A DNA stretch of 64,000 nucleotides. Source: Streptomyces violaceusniger Tu 4113 (lineage in GTDB: Bacteria > Actinomycetota > Actinomycetes > Streptomycetales > Streptomycetaceae). This document shows, piece after piece, positions 33,640 through 42,976 of the stretch. How positions within the stretch are numbered: position 1 is the first letter of the stretch; the number at the start of each line of letters is the position of its first letter. The position numbers and the translations under genes are program-made. The notes below the pieces were generated by a model that was not told the DNA's origin, searched no databases, and saw only the letters and a list, made by a program, of their open reading frames with translations. Location of the stretch: positions 7,688,001 to 7,752,000 of the forward strand of contig NC_015957.1 in the NCBI RefSeq assembly GCF_000147815.2. Reading direction: 5' to 3'.

Positions 33640-34989
33640 ATGGGCGATGGCACGGGCATCGAGCAGGGGATCGAGCAGGCGCGGAAGACGGCCGAAGGGC
33701 TGGAGTACGCCTCCGGCTTCGGCAACGAACACAGCAGCGAGGCCGTGCCCGGCGCACTGCCCATCGGCCGCAACTCCCCCCAGCGCGCCCCTCTCGGGCT
33801 CTACGCGGAGCAGCTCAGCGGCACCGCGTTCACCGAGCCGCGCGCCACCAACCGGCGCTCCTGGCTGTACCGCATCCGGCCGTCCGCCGCGCATCCGCCG
33901 TTCACCCGGATCGCGGGCGGCGCGCTGCGCGGCGCGCCCTTCACCGAGGCCGTGCCCGACCCCAACCGGCTGCGCTGGGATCCGCTGCCGGAGCCGCCGG
34001 AGGGCACCGACTTCCTCAGCGGGCTGTGGACGCTGGGCGGCAACGGCGACGCCACCCAGCGCGCGGGAATGGCCATCCACCTCTACGCCGCCAACGCGCC
34101 CATGACCGACCGGGTGTTCGGCGACGCGGACGGCGAGCTGCTGATCGTCCCCGAGCGGGGCGGGCTGCTGCTGCGCACCGAGTTCGGCCTGCTGCGCGCC
34201 GAGCCGGGGCATGTCGCGCTGATCCCGCGCGGGGTGCGGTTCCGGGTGGAGCCGCTGGAGCCGTCCGTGCGCGGCTATGTGTGCGAGAACTACGGCCGCC
34301 CCTTCACGCTGCCCGACCTCGGCCCGATCGGCGCCAACGGGCTGGCGAACCCCCGCGACTTCCTCGCCCCGGTCGCCGCGTACGAGGACGTGGAGCGCCC
34401 GGTGGAGGTGGTCAACAAGTTCTGCGGCAACCTGTGGGCCGCCACGTACGACCACTCGCCGCTGGACGTGGTCGCCTGGCACGGCAACCATGTGCCGTAC
34501 GTGTACGACCTGCGCCGGTTCAATGTGCTCGGCACCATCAGCTACGACCACCCGGACCCCTCCATCTTCACGGTGCTCACCTCGCCCTCCGACACCCCCG
34601 GGCTCGCGGGCGTGGACTTCGTGGTCTTCGCCCCGCGCTGGCTGGTCGGGGAGGACACCTTCCGGCCGCCGTACTTCCACCGCAATGTGATGAGCGAGTA
34701 CATGGGGCTGATCGAGGGCGCGTACGACGCGAAGACCGGCGGCGCGGGGGGCTTCGTACCGGGCGGTGGCTCGCTGCACAACATGATGTCCGCGCACGGC
34801 CCGGACCATGAGACCTTCGAACGGGCGAGCGCGGCCGAGCTGGCGCCGCACCGGCTGGACGACGGGCTGGCCTTCATGTTCGAGACCCGCTGGCCGGTCA
34901 CGGCCACCCGGCAGGCGCTGGAGGCGGACCATCTCCAGGGGCGCTATGACGACGTATGGCAGGGTCTGGAACGCCATTTCCGCCCCTGA
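33640..34989 (+). CDS. hmgA: Homogentisate 1,2-dioxygenase
   Basis: The 449-residue protein matches homogentisate dioxygenase throughout. It has [45 protein letters not shown] at the N-terminus and the jelly-roll [10 protein letters not shown] strands. The iron site is formed by HRNVMSE (His and Glu ligands) and [12 protein letters not shown] (His ligands). The enzyme opens the homogentisate ring to maleylacetoacetate in tyrosine and phenylalanine breakdown. It is alone here without maiA, fahA or hpd nearby. ATG 33640 has GGGAG upstream. The divergent TetR gene and inverted repeat indicate inducible control. Confidence 0.95.
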   Translation: MGDGTGIEQGIEQARKTAEGLEYASGFGNEHSSEAVPGALPIGRNSPQRAPLGLYAEQLSGTAFTEPRATNRRSWLYRIRPSAAHPPFTRIAGGALRGAPFTEAVPDPNRLRWDPLPEPPEGTDFLSGLWTLGGNGDATQRAGMAIHLYAANAPMTDRVFGDADGELLIVPERGGLLLRTEFGLLRAEPGHVALIPRGVRFRVEPLEPSVRGYVCENYGRPFTLPDLGPIGANGLANPRDFLAPVAAYEDVERPVEVVNKFCGNLWAATYDHSPLDVVAWHGNHVPYVYDLRRFNVLGTISYDHPDPSIFTVLTSPSDTPGLAGVDFVVFAPRWLVGEDTFRPPYFHRNVMSEYMGLIEGAYDAKTGGAGGFVPGGGSLHNMMSAHGPDHETFERASAAELAPHRLDDGLAFMFETRWPVTATRQALEADHLQGRYDDVWQGLERHFRP

Positions 34990-35091
34990 CCGCCGCCGTT
35001 GACGCGGTTGGACATCGCCGTTCAACGGCGTCGCAGGCCGCCGTCGACCGCCACCGTGCGGCCGCTGCCGTGACTCGTGACCGGAGACCGC

Positions 35092-35841
35092 GTGACCACC
35101 TTCGCCCCCGACTCCCTCGCCCTCAACCGCAAATTGCCGCTCTGGTACCAGGTCTCGCAGTCGCTGCGGGCCTCGATACTCGGGCGGGCCCCGCACGATC
35201 CGCTCCGGCTGCCGACCGAGGACCGGCTCGCCGAGCACTACGGGGTCAGCGTGCTCACCATGCGGCAGGCGCTCAAGGAGCTGGAGACGGAGGGGCTCAT
35301 CAGCCGCCACCGCCGCCGCGGCACCTTCATCGAGCCGAGCGCGCGGCGCGCCGCGCCGGTGCGGCTGCTGGGGTCGGTGGACGCGATCGTGGCCCAGCAG
35401 TCGGGTGAGCGGACGACGGTGCTGGAGCACGGCCCGGCGCCGGTGCCGGCGGAGCTCGCCGAGTACTTCCCCGGCCTGGACGAGACGACCGCCTACCGCC
35501 GACTGCGCCGCGACGGCCACAGCGGCGAGCCCACCAACTGGGCGGAGAACCTCGTCCACCCCGAGCTGGCCGACCGCATCGACCTCGCGGACCTCGCCCG
35601 GTGGCCGATGACGAAGGTGCTGCGGGACGCGGTGGGGGTGCGGATCAGCCGGATCACGGACACGGTGGAGGCCCGCCTCGCCGACCCCGAGACCTCCCGC
35701 CTGCTGCAGGTCCCGCTGCTCAGCCCGATCCTGCACTACACGGGCGTGACCTACGACGAGAGCGGCCGCGTGGTGGACGTGGCCCGCATCCACTACCGGG
35801 GCGACCGCTTCTCCTTCTCGGTCACGGTCGAGGCGGACTAG
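35092..35841 (+). CDS. GntR-family regulator with UTRA domain
   Basis: The 249-residue protein has the GntR winged helix (PLWYQVSQSLRASILGRAPHDPLRLPTEDRLAEHYGVSVLTMRQALKELETEGLISRHRRRGTFI). A UTRA effector domain follows (EYFPGLDETTAYRRLRR, PILHYTGVTYDESGRVVDVARIHYRGDRFSFSV), placing it in the HutC subfamily. I chose GTG 35092 because GGAG lies 5 bases upstream; GTG 35077 is in frame but less well placed. It follows hmgA by 102 bases on the same strand, so it may be co-transcribed and could sense an aromatic or amino-acid catabolite. Targets unknown. Confidence 0.87.
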   Translation: MTTFAPDSLALNRKLPLWYQVSQSLRASILGRAPHDPLRLPTEDRLAEHYGVSVLTMRQALKELETEGLISRHRRRGTFIEPSARRAAPVRLLGSVDAIVAQQSGERTTVLEHGPAPVPAELAEYFPGLDETTAYRRLRRDGHSGEPTNWAENLVHPELADRIDLADLARWPMTKVLRDAVGVRISRITDTVEARLADPETSRLLQVPLLSPILHYTGVTYDESGRVVDVARIHYRGDRFSFSVTVEAD

Positions 35842-35853
35842 ACGCCTCCGAAT

Positions 35854-36055
35854 CCAGCCCCTCCGGCCTTCCAGCCCCTCCGGCGTTTGAGGAGCGGAGC
35901 CCACTCCAGCCCCTCCGGCGTTTCAGGAGCGGGGTCCGGGGCGCAGCCCACTCCAGCCCCTCCGGCGTTTGAGGAGCGGGGTCCGGGGCGGAGCCCCGGC
36001 GGGGGCCGGGGCCGGGCCCCGGTTGCGGGAAGGGGCGGGGAGGGGAAAAATCCGC
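35854..36055. repeat. Streptomyces intergenic repeat cluster
   Basis: This fills most of the 331-base gap between the GntR gene and the next gene. CCAGCCCCTCCGG starts copies at 35854, 35871, 35906 and 35953; the last two are full 47-base units in direct tandem. A GC-rich hairpin block and a CGGGAAGGGGCGGGG element related to the one near 9840 and 10140 follow. No gene is seen. These elements are common between Streptomyces genes and may act in termination. Confidence 0.85.
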
Positions 36056-36172
36056 CGGACACCTCCGCCGGGCCGCACGCTCCCACGTGCCGTGCCCACG
36101 CACGCCCCGCCCGCGCGCAGACGCGCCATCGCGGCGGGCGGCCCCCTGAAGCACCGGGCCAGGATCGATAGC

Positions 36173-37381
36173 ATGCCGAGCGTGGGAGAACGTGAGGCGC
36201 CGCTGCTGCGGGATCTGATGCCGTGGGCCGTACGGCCACTGCGGCTCGGCCGGGCCTGGGTCATGGCGCCGGACGCCGCCCCGCTCCAGGCGCGCTGGGA
36301 GCGGCTGACGGGGGCCGGGGACGAGGCCGGGCGGGCCGCGCTGTTCCGGCCGACCCGCGCCCGTACGCTGCACAGCTCCGTACCGCAGTTGCCCGGCCAG
36401 CCCACCTCCACCGCCCGGCTGGCACGCGAGGACGGGCCGTGTCCCGAGCCGGTGCGGATCGCGCACGGGCCCTTCGACCAGCTCTGGCTGATACCTGATC
36501 ACCGACTGCTCGACGCCGCCCGCCCCGAGCTGTGGCGGGTGGCGGACGACCGGCAGATCCATGTCATCGAGGCCGCCGGACCGGACCCGGACCCGGTGCT
36601 CGGCTTCTCCGCGCTGCTGCCGGACGGCCACTCCCCCGCGGGCCGCCCCGGCCGTATCCGTCCGCTCTACCGCCGCCCCGGCGGGCAGGAGCCCAATCTC
36701 GCGCCGGGGCTGCTGGACCACCTCGCCACGCGGCTCGGCCGCCCGGTGGCCGCCGAGGATTTCCTCGGCTGGACCGCCGCCACGGCGCGCGGCGCCCCAT
36801 GCGCCGTACCCCTGACCGCCGACCCCGAGCTGTGGGAGTCGGGCGTGGAGCTGGGCCGCCGTGCGCTCTGGCTCCATACGCGCGGGGCGCACAGTGGCGA
36901 ACGCCCGCGCATGCCAGGGGGCCAGCGCCCCTACGTTCGTGCCGCGCTTCCGTCGAGCGGACTGCCGGACTCCCTGGACTACGACCCGGACGAGGAGGCC
37001 CTGCTGCTGGGCGAGGGCCGTATCTCGCCGGTGCCACGGGCGGCATGGGAGTTCCAGGCGGGCGGGGTGCGGGTACTGGAGACGTGGTTCGAGCAGCGCA
37101 CCGCCGCGCGGGAGCCGGGCACGCTGGAGGCGATCGGCCCGGCGGGCTGGCCGCCCGCGTGGACCTCGGAGCTGCTGGAGCTGATCACCGTGCTGGCGCT
37201 GCTCGCCGAGCTGCGCCCGGAGCTGCGGGCCCTCGCCGACCGGCTGGCGGACGGCACGCTGATCGACGCGGCGGAGCTGCGGGAGGCGGGGGTACTGCCG
37301 GTGCCCGGAGCGGCCCGGCGCCCGGCGTCCGTACTGGACCACCATGAGGAGGGCCCGGAGGGGCAGTTCGCCCTCCTCTGA
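36173..37381 (+). CDS. Type ISP restriction-modification-like specificity domain protein
   Basis: The 402-residue protein resembles a group of Streptomyces proteins annotated as the C-terminal part of type ISP restriction/modification enzymes. Typical blocks are RDLMPWAVRPLRLGRAWVMAPD, ALFRPTRARTLHSSVPQLPGQP, GPFDQLWLIPDHRLLDAARPELWRV, LLPDGHSPAGRPGRIRPLYRRPG and LEAIGPAGWPPAWTSELLELITVL. No helicase, nuclease or methyltransferase motif (no FxGxG or NPPY) is present, and none is encoded nearby. It therefore looks like a free-standing domain with another role. ATG 36173 is the best start, with AGGA upstream. The match is from memory of the family. Confidence 0.7.
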   Translation: MPSVGEREAPLLRDLMPWAVRPLRLGRAWVMAPDAAPLQARWERLTGAGDEAGRAALFRPTRARTLHSSVPQLPGQPTSTARLAREDGPCPEPVRIAHGPFDQLWLIPDHRLLDAARPELWRVADDRQIHVIEAAGPDPDPVLGFSALLPDGHSPAGRPGRIRPLYRRPGGQEPNLAPGLLDHLATRLGRPVAAEDFLGWTAATARGAPCAVPLTADPELWESGVELGRRALWLHTRGAHSGERPRMPGGQRPYVRAALPSSGLPDSLDYDPDEEALLLGEGRISPVPRAAWEFQAGGVRVLETWFEQRTAAREPGTLEAIGPAGWPPAWTSELLELITVLALLAELRPELRALADRLADGTLIDAAELREAGVLPVPGAARRPASVLDHHEEGPEGQFALL

Positions 37382-37472
37382 GCCCGCCTGCCAGAGCTAG
37401 GGTCTGGCTGCTCCGGGCCTGCTTTCTCCGGGCCCGCCCGCTCTCGGGCCACCTCTCCCGCTACATACGGAA

Positions 37473-37496
37473 GGCGCGCCCGTCTCCGGACGCGCC
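37473..37496. terminator. Bidirectional terminator hairpin
   Basis: GGCGCG and CGCGCC enclose CCG and CGG around a TCTC loop, with one mismatch. The hairpin lies between the 36173 gene and the convergent small gene at 37658. The rest of the 276-base gap shows nothing else. Confidence 0.65.
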
Positions 37497-37657
37497 TCCC
37501 ACTGTCCATGACCGTACGGCCGGCCGGACCTCTCGTCGGCATCCCACAGCGACAGCGGCGTGGGGTGGACCACAGCACGGACTCACCGGCTGGAGCGAAC
37601 CGGTTGACCCCGTGCCTGCCCGGGATGGCGAACGAAGACGCCTACGGGCCGGCCGGG

Positions 37658-37921
37658 TCAGCCGTGGTTGCCGAACAACGTGCGGCGCAACCGGCGCAGC
37701 GGCGCGAACAGCGACACCCGCGCACCCCGGCTGTTCTTCGCGCGCGTGCGGTCGCGTGCGGTCAGCTCCTGCATCAGCACCGTCGCACCCTCCGCTTCCC
37801 GCTGGGGGACGGCAGGGCCGCCCATCACCGCGAGATGGCGCTCGAGCCGCGCGCTGGACGCACCGCTTCCGCAATTGATCGCAGGCACTCGTGGCCTGCT
37901 CCGTACCGTTATCTGCTCCAT
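37658..37921 (-). CDS. Small basic protein of unknown function
   Basis: I do not recognise a family. The 87-residue protein is rich in Arg and ends RGARVSLFAPLRRLRRTLFGNHG, a strongly basic tail that could bind nucleic acid or membrane. The gene is real rather than a shadow: ATG 37921 has a GGGGAG site with about 7-base spacing, and coding bias is normal on this strand while the other frames lack it. It has a central GGPAVPQREAEGATVLMQELTARDR segment and two cysteine-poor halves (one Cys). It is divergent from the DUF4331 gene, with 222 bases between. Confidence 0.65.
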   Translation of the reverse strand: MEQITVRSRPRVPAINCGSGASSARLERHLAVMGGPAVPQREAEGATVLMQELTARDRTRAKNSRGARVSLFAPLRRLRRTLFGNHG

Positions 37922-38143
37922 GACACTCCCCACCCGTACGAGGGCACCCGCCCCGGGCAGAGTAACCCTACCTCCCCGAGCCGTCACCCACGCATCCCAT
38001 GTTCCGGATTCACCACCGAGTCAAGGGTGTTGACGATACCTATCACGCGCAAACAAATTCCCGGGCCGACCAATCCATCCGTTCGCCAGGCCCGAATAGC
38101 CGCTTGAAGGACTGCTCCGACAAGCGTGCGAAGGACCAACAGG

Positions 38144-39658
38144 ATGACCGCAATCACCAAGAGCTTGGCCGCGCTGGTCAGCTGTGCACTGGCCGCCGGC
38201 GGGCTCACGGCCGCCGGTGTGGCCGTACTGCAGCCCGGGACGGCGCAGGCTTCGAGCCACCGCGAGGCGCCGCTGATCTCCGGTCAGCCGGAGTACGACG
38301 CCACGGACGTCTACGCGTTCGTCAGCCCGGACAAGCCGGACACGACCACCATGGTCGTCAACGCGCTGCCGTTCCAGGACCCGGCGGGCGGGCCCAACTT
38401 CTACAAGTTCGCCCATGACGCCCGCTACGACCTGCATGTCGACAACAATGGCGACGGCCAGGGCGATCTGCTGTTCCGGTGGACCTTCAAGGACCACGTC
38501 AAGAACGGCGACACGTTCCTCTACAACACCGGCCCGGTCAACTCGCTCGAGGACGCGACCCTCAACTTCACCCAGACCTACGACCTCGAAGTCATCAAGC
38601 TGAAGCATCAGAAGGCCGTCGCCCGCGCCAAGCTCGGCAGCGATCTGCCGGTCGCCCCGTCGAACGTCGGCAAGGCGTCCATGCCCGACTACCAGAAGCT
38701 CCGCGACCAGGCGGTGCGGAAGATCGGCTACAGCGGGGGCTCGACCGCCTTCGCCGGTCAGTCCGACGACCCGTTCTTCGCCGATCTGCGCGTCTTCGAC
38801 CTGCTGTACGGCGGCGACATGTCCGAGGTCGGCAACGACACCCTCAAGGGCTACAACGTCCAGTCGATGTCCCTTCAGGTGCCGACATCGGCGCTGACCG
38901 AGTCCAAGGACCAGCCGGTGATCGGCGTATGGGCCACCACCCACCGCCAGACGTCCGACGGCGACTGGACGCAGGTCTCCCGGCTCGGCAGCCCGCTGGT
39001 CAACGAGGTGGTCATCCCGCGCAAGGACAAGGACAAGTTCAACGCCTCCGCGCCGTGGGACGACGGGCAGTTCCTGAAGTTCGTCCAGGAACCCGAACTC
39101 CCCAAGCTGGTCGAGCAGATCTACAAGATCAAGGCGCCGGACACCCCGCGTGACGACCTGGTGCAGGCGTTCCTCACCGGTGTGCCCAAGCTCAACCAGC
39201 CGCCGAACGTCCGCCCGGCCGAGGAGCTCCGGCTCAACACCTCCATCCCGCCCACGGGCAGCCCCAAGCGGCTGGGTGTCCTGGACGGTGACAACGCGGG
39301 CTTCCCCAACGGCCGCAGGCTCTCCGACGACGTCCTGGACATCGCGCTGCAGGCCATGGAGGGCGAGCTGCTCGGCAAGAAGAACGACCTGGGCGACGCG
39401 GTGGACGAGAACGACCAGAAGTTCGGCGGCTCCTTCCCGTATCTGGCGCTGCCCAGCTCCGGTTCGGACGCCAAGGCCGTCCAGAAGAGCGCCGGGCAGT
39501 CGCTGCTGAACGGCGGTTCGGGCATCGGCTCCTCCTCCGACGACAACATGGTGCTGGCCGGGTCCGCGGCGGCCGGTGGCGGGGCCGTGCTGCTGCTGGG
39601 CCTCGGATTCCTCTGGATGCGGTCGCGCCGGCGGGCTCCCCGCATGCGCCGGCACTGA
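38144..39658 (+). CDS. DUF4331 surface protein
   Basis: The 504-residue protein is a DUF4331 member. After a signal peptide (LAALVSCALAAGGLTAAGVAVLQPGTAQA) the mature chain starts with the family's SSHREAPLI. It then has ATDVYAFVSPDKPD, RWTFKDH, a central RVFDLLYGGDM stretch, and LRLNTSIPPTGSPKRLGVLDGDNAGFPNGRRLSDDVLDIALQAMEGELL. The C-terminus has a membrane span (NMVLAGSAAAGGGAVLLLGLGFLWM) and a basic end, so it is anchored outside. GAAGGA lies 8 bases before ATG 38144. TPR and NicO-type permease genes follow. The family role is unknown; the operon suggests metal handling. Confidence 0.9.
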   Translation: MTAITKSLAALVSCALAAGGLTAAGVAVLQPGTAQASSHREAPLISGQPEYDATDVYAFVSPDKPDTTTMVVNALPFQDPAGGPNFYKFAHDARYDLHVDNNGDGQGDLLFRWTFKDHVKNGDTFLYNTGPVNSLEDATLNFTQTYDLEVIKLKHQKAVARAKLGSDLPVAPSNVGKASMPDYQKLRDQAVRKIGYSGGSTAFAGQSDDPFFADLRVFDLLYGGDMSEVGNDTLKGYNVQSMSLQVPTSALTESKDQPVIGVWATTHRQTSDGDWTQVSRLGSPLVNEVVIPRKDKDKFNASAPWDDGQFLKFVQEPELPKLVEQIYKIKAPDTPRDDLVQAFLTGVPKLNQPPNVRPAEELRLNTSIPPTGSPKRLGVLDGDNAGFPNGRRLSDDVLDIALQAMEGELLGKKNDLGDAVDENDQKFGGSFPYLALPSSGSDAKAVQKSAGQSLLNGGSGIGSSSDDNMVLAGSAAAGGGAVLLLGLGFLWMRSRRRAPRMRRH

Positions 39659-39857
39659 ACCACCGGCGCGCACTGAACCACGGGCGCCCTCGGGCCCGTA
39701 TCACCGGGCGCGGCCCCGCCGACACCCGCGCGGCGGCCGCGCCCACGCCCGCCCCCTTCCTCTCGGCCTCCGTTGGCCCCTCACCCTCCGTTCGCCCGTC
39801 CCTTCCATCCGCCCGTCCCACCGCGGGTTCGTGCTCATGCGAAAGGCAGCTCTCACC

Positions 39858-41228
39858 ATGGCTCTTCGGCCATTCCTTCCCCATACGGCCCGGACCGCGG
39901 CCGTGGTGTTCGCGCTCGCGGCCGGGCTGACCGCCACTTCGGTCGTGATCGGCGCCTCGGACGGGTCGGGCGGGTCGGGCGGGTCCGGCGGCGGCCAGGA
40001 CGCCGCCCGCGGGGTGCGCCCGGCCGCCGCGCGCTACGAGCAGCTCAGCGGCGACGGCCTGGCCCGGCAGATCGGCGCCATGCAGACCCATCTGCGCGGC
40101 GAGCCGAAGGACGCGGAGAGCTGGGCCGGGCTCGGCTCGGCCTATGTCGAACAGGCCAGGACCAGCGGCGACCCCACCCGCTATCCGCAGGCGGAGAAGG
40201 CGTTCGCCCGGTCCCTGTCCCTCCAGCCGCGCGACAACGACGTGGCGCTCGCCGGGCGCGCCTCGCTCGCCGCCGCCCGCCATGACTTCCGGGGCGCGCT
40301 GCGCGACGCCGACCAGGCCCTGAAGGTGAACTCCTACAGCCAGGGGGCGCTGGCCGTCCGGGTGGACGCCCTCGTCGAGCTGGGCCGCTACCAGGACGCG
40401 TACAAGGCCGCCAAGAAGGCCGACTCGCTGCGCCCCGGCATCCCCGTCTTCACCCGCCTCGGCTACGTCCTCGAGCTGCGCGGCGACCCGGCCGGGGCGC
40501 GCCGGGTGCTGCTGCGCGCGCAGGACTCCGCGACCTCGCCCAGCGATATCGCCTACGTCTCGGCGGCGCTCGGCCAACTCGCCTGGAACCAGGGCGAGTA
40601 CGACACCGCGCGGCGCGCCTACTCCACCGCGCTGCGCGCCGTGCCCGGCTATCTCCCGGCGCTGGAGGGCCGCGGCCGCACCTCGGTCGCGGACGGCCGC
40701 CAGAAGGCGGGGATCCGCGATCTGGAGGCGGTCGTACGGCGCTATCCGCTGCCCGCGGAGCTCGCGGCGCTGGGCGAGGCGTACGAGGCGCGGGGCGACC
40801 GCTCCCTGGCGCGCCGGCAGTACTCGGTGGTCGGCACCTGGATCACGCTCGCACGGGCCAACGGTGTGGCGACCGACCTGGACAGCGCGCTGGTGGCGGC
40901 CGACCACGGCGAGGTGAAGGAGGCGCTGGAGGCGGCCCGCGCCGAGTGGGACCGGCGGCGGACCGTGCACACCGCCGACGCGCTGGCCTGGGCCCTGCAC
41001 CGCAACGGCGAGGACGAGAAGGCCCGGGAGTACGCCGAGCGCGCCGCGGGGCCCGGCTTCCGCAACGCGGCGTTCCTCTACCACCGGGGCGTCATCGAGA
41101 AGTCCCTCGGCGACGACAAGGCGGCGCGCCGCCACCTGAAGGCAGCGCTCGACCTCAACCCGGGCTTCTCCCCGACCGGCGCGCGGGCGGCGAAGGCGGC
41201 GCTGAAGGCGCTGGGGGGTGCCCGATGA
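39858..41228 (+). CDS. Tetratricopeptide repeat protein
   Basis: The 456-residue protein has an N-terminal signal/anchor (TARTAAVVFALAAGLTATSVVIGAS) followed by a Gly/Ser spacer and then many TPR units (ESWAGLGSAYVEQAR, YPQAEKAFARSLSLQPRD, HDFRGALRDADQALKVNSYSQ, GRYQDAYKAAKKADSL, NQGEYDTARRAYSTALRAVPG). The scaffold is expected outside the membrane. Its stop overlaps the NicO-type permease start (ATGA at 41225), so the two are coupled; the DUF4331 gene lies 199 bases upstream. ATG 39837 is an in-frame alternative start. The TPR probably bridges the DUF4331 protein and the permease. Confidence 0.87.
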   Translation: MALRPFLPHTARTAAVVFALAAGLTATSVVIGASDGSGGSGGSGGGQDAARGVRPAAARYEQLSGDGLARQIGAMQTHLRGEPKDAESWAGLGSAYVEQARTSGDPTRYPQAEKAFARSLSLQPRDNDVALAGRASLAAARHDFRGALRDADQALKVNSYSQGALAVRVDALVELGRYQDAYKAAKKADSLRPGIPVFTRLGYVLELRGDPAGARRVLLRAQDSATSPSDIAYVSAALGQLAWNQGEYDTARRAYSTALRAVPGYLPALEGRGRTSVADGRQKAGIRDLEAVVRRYPLPAELAALGEAYEARGDRSLARRQYSVVGTWITLARANGVATDLDSALVAADHGEVKEALEAARAEWDRRRTVHTADALAWALHRNGEDEKAREYAERAAGPGFRNAAFLYHRGVIEKSLGDDKAARRHLKAALDLNPGFSPTGARAAKAALKALGGAR

Positions 41229-42883
41229 CCTTTCCGCACCCCGCCCCGTCCCGAGCCGGGGACCGGCCCCCGGCCCCCGGCGAAACCCGGAGCACGCCCC
41301 CGAAGCGGCGCACCCGTTGGCGGCTGACGGCGGCCGGTGTGCTGATGGCGGCCGTCGCGCTGGTGGTACTCCCCACCGGCAGCGCCGAGGCGCACCCGCT
41401 CGGCAACTTCACCGTCAACCGTTACGACGGGCTGGTGGTCACCCCCGGGACGCTGCGGGTCGACCATGTCGAGGACCTCGCCGAGATCCCCTCCGCGCAG
41501 GCGAAGCCGGAGATCGACCGTGACGGCGACGACACGCTGTCCGGGCGGGAGTTGGGCGCATGGGCGGCGCGGCGGTGCGCGAGCGCGGCGGAGGGGGCGC
41601 GGCTGACCGTCGACGGGCGCCGGGTGCCCGTACGCGACGGGCGCGCCCAGGCGCGCCGGCGCCCCGGCCAGGCCGGGCTGCCGACGCTGCGGGTGGAGTG
41701 CGGGCTGACGGCCGCCCTGGGGCACGCCGAACGGGCGAAGGTCGCGTATCGCCCACAGGACATCGGTACGGGCCCCGGCTGGCGGGAGGTGACGGCCCAG
41801 GGCGACCGTATGACGCTCACCGACGCCGACGCCCCCAAGACCTCGGCCTCCCACCGGCTCACCCGCTATCCGGCGGGGCAGCTCTCCTCGCCGCCCGATC
41901 AGCGGTCGGCCGCGCTGCGCGTCACAGCGGGCGGCCCCGCGCTCGCCGCCACGGTGGAGTCCGGCCGGGACGACGCGATCGGCTCGTCGGTGCTGCCGCG
42001 CGGTGCGGACCGCTGGACGCAGGCGCTCACCTCCATGGTGGCGCGCCATGACATCACCCTCGGCTTCGCCCTTACGGCCTTCGCCACCGCCGTACTGCTG
42101 GGCGCGATGCACGCCCTGGCCCCCGGCCACGGCAAGACGATGATGGCGGCGGCGGCCGCGGCGGGCGGGCGCAGCGCGCTGCGCGATGTGCTGGCGCTGG
42201 GCGCGTCGGTGACGGTCACGCACACCTTGGGGGTGTTCGCGCTGGGGCTGCTGGTCACGGCGGGTTCGGCGGCGGCCCCGTCGGTGATCTCATGGCTGGG
42301 CATCGCGAGCGGCGTACTGGTGGCGGTGGCCGGGGCGGGGCTGCTGCGCAAGGCGCTGCGCCGCCACCGGCAGGCGCGCGCCCAGCACCACGGCCACGAT
42401 CACGGTCATGACCACGCGCACGGCCATGCACACGGCGATGCACACGACCACGACCACGACCACGCACACGGTCACGCGCATACGCACGCGCATGACCACG
42501 GCGACGGTCACACCCACACCCATGAGGTGCGGCCCACTCTGCGCGGCACGCTGCTGCTCGGCTTCGCCGGGGGCATGGTGCCCAGCCCCTCCGCCGTCAT
42601 CGTGCTCGTCGGCGCGGCCGCGCTGGGCCAGGCGTGGTTCGGCTTCGTCCTGGTGGTGGCGTACGGGATCGGGCTGGCGCTGACGCTCACGCTGGCCGGG
42701 TTCGCCGCGGTGCGCCTGGGCGTGCGGGCCACGGAGCGGCTGGCGGCCCGTAAGGCGTCGGGGGGCCGGATCGACCGGCTGCTGGGGGCGGTGCGCCGCG
42801 CCTCGCCCGTCGGAACCGCCGCCGTGGTGCTCGCGCTGGGGTGTGGACTGGTGCTGAGGGGGGCGGCGACCACGCTCGGCTGA
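41225..42883 (+). CDS. NicO/RcnA-like nickel-cobalt permease with His-rich loop
   Basis: The 552-residue protein starts with a signal peptide and an external domain opening AHPLGNFTVNRYDGL, as in actinobacterial members. Its membrane part has the motif HALAPGHGKTM (HAxxPGHGK) and a second GFAGGMVPSPSAVIVLVGA, the transport signature of NiCoT/RcnA-type permeases. Between spans is a loop of about 50 residues made almost only of His, Asp, Gly and Ala (HGHDHGHDHAHGHAHG...), likely a metal-binding sensor or chelator. It is coupled to the TPR gene. It moves Ni or Co; direction (uptake or efflux) is not decided by sequence. Confidence 0.9.
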   Translation: MTFPHPAPSRAGDRPPAPGETRSTPPKRRTRWRLTAAGVLMAAVALVVLPTGSAEAHPLGNFTVNRYDGLVVTPGTLRVDHVEDLAEIPSAQAKPEIDRDGDDTLSGRELGAWAARRCASAAEGARLTVDGRRVPVRDGRAQARRRPGQAGLPTLRVECGLTAALGHAERAKVAYRPQDIGTGPGWREVTAQGDRMTLTDADAPKTSASHRLTRYPAGQLSSPPDQRSAALRVTAGGPALAATVESGRDDAIGSSVLPRGADRWTQALTSMVARHDITLGFALTAFATAVLLGAMHALAPGHGKTMMAAAAAAGGRSALRDVLALGASVTVTHTLGVFALGLLVTAGSAAAPSVISWLGIASGVLVAVAGAGLLRKALRRHRQARAQHHGHDHGHDHAHGHAHGDAHDHDHDHAHGHAHTHAHDHGDGHTHTHEVRPTLRGTLLLGFAGGMVPSPSAVIVLVGAAALGQAWFGFVLVVAYGIGLALTLTLAGFAAVRLGVRATERLAARKASGGRIDRLLGAVRRASPVGTAAVVLALGCGLVLRGAATTLG

Positions 42884-42922
42884 GGTGGACCCGGCCCGAG
42901 CCGCCCGGTGACCACAGCGTGC

Positions 42923-42951
42923 GAGGAGGCCCCGACGTCCGGGGCCTCCTC
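42923..42951. terminator. Perfect 12-base-pair terminator hairpin
   Basis: GAGGAGGCCCCG pairs exactly with CGGGGCCTCCTC around ACGTC, followed by TTCT. It lies between the permease stop and the convergent GDSL esterase stop, so it serves both. Confidence 0.88.
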
Positions 42952-42976
42952 TTCTGCGGGTGGTGGCGGGCGACGG

